A DNA stretch of 64,000 nucleotides from Acheta domesticus (lineage: Eukaryota > Arthropoda > Insecta > Orthoptera > Gryllidae): contig JAHLJT010000631.1 of assembly GCA_031308135.1 (NCBI GenBank), positions 220,389,584 to 220,453,583 on the forward strand, read 5' to 3'. The notes below the pieces were generated by a model. It ran no database searches, was not told where the DNA came from, and saw only the letters and a program-made list of their open reading frames with translations. Shown here in pieces: positions 57,961 through 64,000 of the stretch (position 1 is its first letter; every line of letters starts with the position of its first letter). The position numbers and the translations under genes were made by a program.

Positions 57961-58609
57961 GAAAAGTAACAATTTATCGATTGACTGGAAATAACTTTAT
58001 AGAGACAAACAAAACATTTTTTGAAAGACTGAAGGCAAAGACTGAAAATAAATTTAAACTTTTATTGCATGAATTTTTATATTTTTTTATATTTATAGTA
58101 CTTAAGGAAAAATAATTTGTTTCGTACCAATTGTAATGCCATTTACGTTTCTTACAAACCCGAATATAAGGTATATTTATTAAATACAATGAATATTTGG
58201 TCATAATTTCACGAGTATGTAAGAAAAACGCATATGCTAAACAAAAGTGAGGTGGGTACTGTTTTCCTTGCGTCAAAACGTCTTGTCGTCATTGGGCGTA
58301 CTAATTTATTGTGAAATAGTTGATGTAAGCCGCCATGGCCTCTGAATTTGTCGACTCAGTCGGCGGCCAACAACAGCAGTCACAGCACTTCAGCCTATTC
58401 AACTCAATAATTCAAAATACATTATTTACTATTATATACACACGTTTAACATTATTTTAAATTCTGCAAAATTATGTATTCACGAAATGATGCATATAAA
58501 ATTTTATATGTACGAGTACAATATTTTTTAATTACTCCATTATTTTTCGTTTCAATACAAGATAAGCGATTAATTGTAATTAAAAAATCGTAAAAGCTGA
58601 AATTGTGAA
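57961..58609. other. No recognised feature
   Basis: AT-rich intronic DNA. Confidence 0.4.
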
Positions 58610-58930
58610 TCATTGGCTCCTGTGGAGTAGTATTGAAGCTCCACGAGATCCCCTTCCTTTGGGAGAACTACTGAGAACAGCGTGGCAGGAAGCGATAACA
58701 AAGGTTGCGCCGAAATGACTCGGTGGCCCCCACGCAGCGCGGCATCGCCTTTGCGACGAAATTTCCAGGAAAGGACAGGAAGCAGTTGAAGAGAAGGGTC
58801 GAGATATGTGCACAGTTTTCCTCGAAAGATATTGAGAAGCTCGCAAGATTATAAATAAAACTAAAAGTACAATGAGCTCAAAACAATGCTTGGGTGACTG
58901 AGGCACCCCGCGCGCCTACTGCCGGGTTAA
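58610..58930. mobile_element. piggyBac-type MITE, right arm only
   Basis: Homologous to 35580-35863 (AGCGTGGCAGGAAGCGATAA; GAGATATGTGCACAGTTTTC). It ends CGCGCCTACTGCCGGG followed by TTAA (58927-58930). The left arm is missing. Confidence 0.7.
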
Positions 58931-59430
58931 GAAACTAAGACCTGCTTTTCAGATGCCTGAAAATTACAACAATGCCAACAAAAAAATATTTGGAAATGCC
59001 AACAAAAATACAAAATTGGAAGACAAAGGTTCTAATAAATTTCATTGCTCTTGCATCTGAATTTAGCAGAGCATTTGTATTTACCCCATATAAAATGAAG
59101 AAAAAATTAATGATTTTATGTTCATTAGAATAAAATAGGCAATTTCCGAAACATCCAATGCCTAGTCATTACAAAGAACGAATTTATCTTTAAAACGTTT
59201 GAATGCCTTTTCTTTGAAGTCACAGGCCAGAACTGCAATAGATCTACTTGAGGTTCTCCAGTGCGTCCGAGGAGTCGATTTTTAAAGCTTTTTATTCAAT
59301 TTTTTATATAAAAAAGCTATTATTTAAAAATTAATATTAAAATTCGTCTATGTATTAAATTTTGAAAAAAACGAAATTATTGGTCATTTATTTTAAAAAC
59401 CATCCAACTCCTTCCTTTTCCTGAAACTTG
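58931..59430. other. No recognised feature
   Basis: AT-rich. Phrases at 59130-59160 (AGGCAATTTCCGAAACATCC) echo CCGATGT-type phrases near 31790 and 32520 but are not definable. Confidence 0.35.
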
Positions 59431-59439
59431 GCATTATAT

Positions 59440-59950
59440 ATTTACTCCGATGTGTCGACCGATTGTTACGTGGCGCAGTTCGGGATCCGCCGGCTGTCGA
59501 CAACCGGCCGAGTCTCGGTCGGCCGCCGGCTCCCGGGAGTCCGCAATCGGGTGCGAAGGACAGTCGAGCGCGTGGTCTCGAGAGAAGAGAGGCGAGCGAG
59601 AGCTGGTCGGTAAAAATCGCGGAGAATGTAGACCTCTATGCGCAACGCCACACCGTTCCTTCTCTCCCCCTCCCGATACCATCGCTAGGGTCCCGCCTGA
59701 TGGCCGGCTAACCAGACAAACCAAATCCTGAGTCCAACAGATGCACACAGCATGGCAAACGCGAGCGCCTCTCAACCTGGCGCTCTCCTGCCCTGAAGAA
59801 TACCACAAAAGAATGGTCGAACCGTCGGCATCAATGCCCTCGACGCGGCGTCACGCAGACAGCCGAGAGCCGTCCCACCCAAATATAGGTTCCAGATGCG
59901 CCCCTTCGCACTCGTGTGTAAAATTAAGCGGAAGGACTAGATCGAAATAA
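59440..59950. other. GC-rich block of unknown origin
   Basis: CpG-rich for about 500 bp, with inverted GTCGACAACCGGCCGAG and CTCGGTCGGCC patches near 59497-59525. Open frames on both strands have no known domain. It could be an LTR or a CpG island in the Mthl intron. Confidence 0.3.
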
Positions 59951-60241
59951 CTATTCTCGATCAAATAAATTTAACGAGAATGTTGATAATTTATACAAAT
60001 ATATTTCGTCGCGTATCTATGTTATACTTTATATTTCGCTTACTATCAGGCTTGTAATGCTGTAACGTAGTTTCAGAAACTGAGTTCTAGTTTGGGTAAA
60101 CCATATTTTCAGATTTAAAACAATGATTTACAACGTGTGGAGGTTTCTCATGGGTCGAGTTTTTATTGTTTAATAGCTTAACTCTCATGTTCATGAAATA
60201 CGAAATTTTCCGCCTTGGAAATTTCATTTCAAAAACATTTT
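59951..60241. other. No recognised feature
   Basis: AT-rich spacer. Confidence 0.4.
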
Positions 60242-60800
60242 AGAACTAGTGGTGCTACAGAATGCCGCAGAATTTCCCGGATTAGTTTTCTATTTCCTTT
60301 GATCTCAGCTAGCTCTTCGGACTTGCCACATACTCTTGCCATCTGCCATCTATCGCCCAAAGTACATTTTTTAACATTTTTTTAATTTTTCCGTTTCTCT
60401 ATACCAGAACGGAAATATTATTTTAAGATTATTAAAGAACAGTGAAACCTCGTCCTAAAGGGAAATTTTCTTTGAAAAATGTGGAGCCGTTCTTAATAAA
60501 ATGGCGTTTAAACGCTTCTGTAAATTCGAAATTTGAAGCCCTTTTTCACACAAAAGTTTTTGAGTTTTTGAAAAACTTCATTTGAAGTCATATAAAGCAT
60601 ATTAACTTACAAATACAGTAGTGTTGACAAATTGTTCAAAACGTGCATATTAACGGTGTGAGAGATATTAAAAAAAATCACATTTGTATAGTTTTTGAAA
60701 AAAAACAAAAGTACACCAAAATGAACTTTACGTCCTATTAAATAGTGCAATTAGCAGTATCGTTACGAAAATTTGAAGAAAAATATTGGAGTAAACGGGG
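60242..60800 (+). repeat. Repeat H copy with clear head
   Basis: Head AACTAGTGGTGCTACAGAAT at 60243, then CTTGCCACATACTCTTGCC and module phrases AAAATGGCGTTTAAACGC and TGAAGTCATATAAAGCA. Confidence 0.7.
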
Positions 60801-60934
60801 AGAGTATAAACAACTGAAAACGAGCTTACCAAAATTAGTGTCACGAAAAATCAATTCATTTGTAATATTAACTCTGAGAATATATAGTACAAACTTGTTT
60901 TTATTAACTGTTGAAATTCACTGAATGAATGTAC

Positions 60935-61112
60935 CTTTCTCGCCGTTTTCTGAAAGCGCCACCGGTAAGACTGGTGTCTTTGTTTTTCAGCATGCCTCGT
61001 CTATCTCGGTCAGCTGCGCGTAAGCGGAACATCGTGTAGGAGAACATGAGGACGTTGGCCAGCAGCAGACACGCCACCGGGCCGTAGTAGTAGACAAATA
61101 TTGACTGCTTAG
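60935..61112 (-). CDS. Methuselah-like GPCR exon with TM5
   Basis: Acceptor TTGTTCTGTTGCAG before 61112. The exon starts with two bases completing a codon, then KQSIFVYYYGPVACLLLANV and LMFSYTMFRLRAADRDR (extracellular end plus TM5), then a basic intracellular loop MLKNKDTSLTGGAFRKRRE. Donor: AAAG then GTACATTC at 60934. The exon is 178 nt and ends two bases into a codon, matching the phase of both terminal exons (54353 and 33870). FYGPV..LL..N with a long TM5 is the Methuselah-type pattern. Earlier exons (ectodomain, TM1-4) must lie further right, beyond 61.1 kb. None is recognisable up to 64 kb. Confidence 0.72.
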
Positions 61113-61299
61113 CTGCAACAGAACAATACCTTTTCTCAATCACGCGGTGTTTGAAAAAGGTAAGAATTAGCAATTTTTATTAATGTAAATCAGAACTTAA
61201 AACTAATATATCGCCTTTAAGTTTTTGTAATTGATGAGTTTATGAAAGTTCCAAATGATTTATAGACAGTCGTAATGATTACACATACATTTATTATCT

Positions 61300-61345
61300 T
61301 GGCAACGTTTCGGAGACTATATGTGTCTCCATCATCAGGCCTGTA
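61300..61345 (-). ncRNA. Hammerhead-ribozyme-like motif of a Penelope-like terminus
   Basis: The minus strand reads CTGATGA (61338-61332), a stem GGAGAC/GTCTCC with a 7-base loop (61330-61312), then GAAAC (61311-61307). These are the two conserved core boxes of a hammerhead around a perfect 6-bp stem II. It is followed by GTTGCCAAGATAAT, typical of Penelope-like element ends, which are known to encode minimal hammerheads. Stem III and the cleavage site are not clear by eye. Confidence 0.5.
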
Positions 61346-62104
61346 ATTATAATATAATGTCATAACCTATAAGATGAAATAGTAAAATTACAAAATATCA
61401 AAGCTTTAAATATCTACTAACTTGCATTAATTTTTAATTACACTACACTAAATAAATTGAAGGTAAGTACGTAGTAAAAGAAATTACATACTCACATGAA
61501 TTTGTAGATTATAAAATTATTCTTTTCTTATTCTTTATTATTCATTATTCATCATGAGACAAGTCCACTCTTACTTCTTAGAGAGTACGGACATGAATGT
61601 TCCTGTGTCTCAAGAATTATGGGAGGGGTAACTTGATTTTTGTAATTGATTTTAACATTAAGTAATTTATTTTAACATTAAGTAATTGATTTTGTCACAG
61701 GGTTACTCTTACAAGATTTTGGCTCTATTTTTCAGATATATATCTGAAACTACTTTTTAAAGAAGAAGAAATTAGTTTTGAACGTTTGAAAAAAAAGTTT
61801 AGGTGGGCAGCTCTCTTTACAGCACATGGTATCGTAATATCGTTTTTAGAATTGTTTCAAAAGTGATCCCATTTCTATTACTTTCATTAGGTTGGTTCAA
61901 CGTCAGCAGTGTACTAATTGATTTTGTGATCAGGTAATGAATATGTACAATAGTTTCTTTATGATCGAAAAGATACATCGTATCTTGCTTGTATATATTC
62001 AGGTATTTACACTGGTGAGTGTGAAAATTGCCAAAAAGTGACATATTATTCCAATGAAATTTATTCCACAGATTATGAATATCACAATATATCAACGATT
62101 CAAA
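61346..62104. other. No recognised feature
   Basis: AT-rich DNA, partly perhaps the rest of a Penelope terminus. Two direct TTTTAACATTAAGTAAT copies at 61648-61684. Confidence 0.35.
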
Positions 62105-63240
62105 TTAGAGAACTGTACCTACATTGTGACCTTGTGAATTTAGTAATGTATGAAACCGCCACGCCCTACCATAGAACCTACAGGCGTGATGGCATGGGTT
62201 GAAAGAGAGCCTGGATATGTTGCTGAGGAACACACTGCCAGGCGGTTCTATGCGTGACCATAAAGCAACGAAAGTGACTGCAGGAGGACCAAAACGAAGT
62301 TGCCGACCGATCATATCCCAGACATGTTCGATTGGCGACATGTCAGGCGAACGTGCGGGCCAGAGAAGTAGTAAGTAGTACCTGTAGTTCTTCCCAGAAA
62401 GCTTGCATTTCTCGTCACATGTGGCATTGTCTAACTGAAATATGGCATGTGGAGCTTTTTGCAGAAGGGGCAGTATGTCGAGCTCTAAAACCTTGCTGAT
62501 GTAGTGGTAGCTGTTCAGACTGCCATTAAGACATATGAGGAGAAGAAGCACAATGTAGCTAATGTCACGCCAAAAAGCACACTTGGCACACAATGTTGGG
62601 TAGTAGATTGCGATCACCACGGTAGCGTCGAACACGAACGCGGCCACGCTATAGCACAAATTGAAGCGGGACTCGTCCGAAAACCCTACATTTTACCGCT
62701 CAGCATACCAGTAAACACGTTCACGGTCCCATTGCTGTCTGACGTTTTTGTTCAACAGAATCCGACGTAGTGGCGTGCGTGCCACCTGTCCAGCCTTCAG
62801 TAGACGGCATCGAAACGTCGACGTAGACGACCACACTCGTTGCAGCGCTCCAAAGTCGAGCCAACACTGTGGACGACGCTGTTATATCGATTACGGCCAT
62901 GGGGGAGTGATAGCAGTCATCTCACGCCGTGGTCACATTGTGTGGTCCAGTACCCACTCGCCGCAGTGTACGACCCTCCTCAATCCACTGGTTCCACACA
63001 CGCATTACTGTCGGAGGATCTCGCAGCGAGCCGCAACGGTACGACAAACCCGCTTCTCAGAGTCGAATCATACTTTCCCGTTCAAACTCTCACATGCTGA
63101 TAATTTGCTCCTTGGCGTCAACGAGGCATACCGTCACTTGCTTGCGCGTTTCCACGTCATTCGATGGCGCTACAAGAAATGAGAGTGGAGTTACTCTGTC
63201 ACATAAAGGAAGGCGCTGCGGGACGAAACGTGCACGCCAT
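62105..63240 (-). pseudogene. Tc1-like transposase, nearly full length but broken
   Basis: Read from 63240 leftwards: FERESMIRL, then EAGLSYRCG and MRVWNQWIEEGRTLRRVGTG (paired helix-turn-helix), TASSTVLARLWSAATSV, a VFSDESRFN-like region altered at about 62680, and RVRRYRGDRN. Then PLLQKAPHAIFQLDNA (second Asp) and LLWPARSPDMSPIEHVWDMI (third acidic residue) at 62365-62300. The order and length fit a Tc1/mariner-family transposase. Stops and shifts at several points make it dead. The part between the first and second catalytic residues is shortened. Confidence 0.7.
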
Positions 63241-64000
63241 TTTTAGGCAAATTTAATATTTTTTATCAGCGAACTGTTCTACATATCCACCCATTTTAAG
63301 TGATTCCTTCCATTGTTTCCGCGCGTTGCAATTTACACAAACACCAGTGTATATTTTCCTATGTTAAAGGACAATTCTTTGATTGCGTGACAATTGAATC
63401 AATAAATGAACAAAATTACATCAATGTGTAAACAACTACAGGCGTATTGATATTTATGCCTATTTTCTGACAGGGTTTAGTTTGAGTATTTTAATTATCT
63501 AATAAGCGATTGTAGATTTCTAAAAAAGGGTTCACAATGTGGGGCCCCCGCAAACTTTGTATGAAACGGGTAAAAAAAATTTGAAAAACTGAAAATAAAT
63601 TGAACTCAGTTTAAGTTTACAAAAATACTAGTTTAACATCTTGTATACAAGAAAGTGTCCTGTACGTCTTACACATAATCTATGTATTCAAGAGCAACAA
63701 AAGTCACACATAAAATCATATTTTTCCGCCCCCGCTCATTCTACATAAGCCCAGAGTGAACACGTTCGACACATCACCCAGTTTTTCACAGCTCTTTGAA
63801 AATATTACCCTAAAAATATGCACTCTCCATCTTTTTCGCCTAGGAAGAAAAATATCCCTGATATAACTTTCATTGCGGAAGAGCTTGAGGACATGTACAA
63901 TTACTAGCTAAAGGTGGAATCTTCCTTTTGCTTTTTGTTTAACTTAAGAATTTTCTTATATATCTTTATCTCGACTTCTCTGTTATTTAATTCTGAAATT
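63241..64000. other. No recognised feature
   Basis: AT-rich. No domain, exon or repeat boundary recognised up to the window end. Confidence 0.4.

Noticed and set aside
59428..59808. Coding exon in the GC-rich block at 59.4-59.9 kb
   Set aside because: Several overlapping frames are open because of composition. None has a known domain or splice sites.

Overview
The window is nuclear DNA of an animal, almost certainly an insect. It is AT-rich and intron-rich, and its genes are thin islands in a sea of transposable elements. Two runs of exactly 1000 N (2126-3125 and 38255-39254) mark assembly gaps. The mix of elements (R4/Dong- and R2-like LINEs, RTE, Penelope, P-like, piggyBac, Tc1, pogo, PIF/Harbinger-like, Sola-like) and introns of several kilobases fit a large hemimetabolous insect genome such as a cockroach, termite, stick insect or orthopteran. 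The species cannot be fixed from the sequence alone.

The only host genes I can support are pieces of Methuselah-like (Mthl) class B-type GPCR genes, all on the minus strand. From right to left these are: a TM5 exon (61112-60935) and a phase-compatible terminal TM6-TM7 exon (54353-54080); a second, paralogous terminal exon (33870-33519); and two tandem copies of a first exon (7384-7175 and 6885-6658) with signal peptide and Cys-rich ectodomain start. The layout suggests a tandem Mthl cluster, or one gene with alternative last exons followed by the start of the next gene. Short tandem duplications of the intron/exon junction lie in front of both terminal exons.

Region by region: 0-6.4 kb holds Penelope fragments and copies of a long AT-rich repeat (called H here, with modules of roughly 0.3 kb). 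6.6-7.5 kb holds the duplicated Mthl first exon. 7.6-8.4 kb holds a CCGTC minisatellite and a fold-back element. 10.6-14.9 kb is a near-complete R4/Dong-like LINE between (TAA)n tracts. 16.7-19.8 kb is a Sola-like DNA transposon inside an H copy. 20.1-25.3 kb is a CR1/L2-group LINE split by a PIF/Harbinger-like element that itself carries another LINE fragment. 26.0-29.3 kb holds a MITE, a pogo relic and a P-like element with a THAP remnant. 29.5-41.5 kb holds more H copies, a fold-back element, the second Mthl terminal exon and a piggyBac MITE. 41.5-42.4 kb is an LTR with an amplified leader. 43.0-46.5 kb is a decayed R2-superclade LINE. 47.0-52.7 kb holds RTE 3' ends and a second Harbinger-like element. 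52.9-64 kb holds a Tigger-like relic, the Mthl exons, a tRNA-derived SINE, piggyBac and H copies, hammerhead-like motifs and a Tc1 relic.

Most element coding regions are broken. The window reads as one Mthl locus swollen by nested insertions. The most unusual structures are: the junction micro-duplications before the Mthl terminal exons, one of which keeps the frame open; a 197-bp segment of the R4-like LINE copied into its own reverse transcriptase; a leader with seven LTR-end/primer-site-like units; and a perfect 19-bp hairpin apparently built by template switching in an RTE copy.
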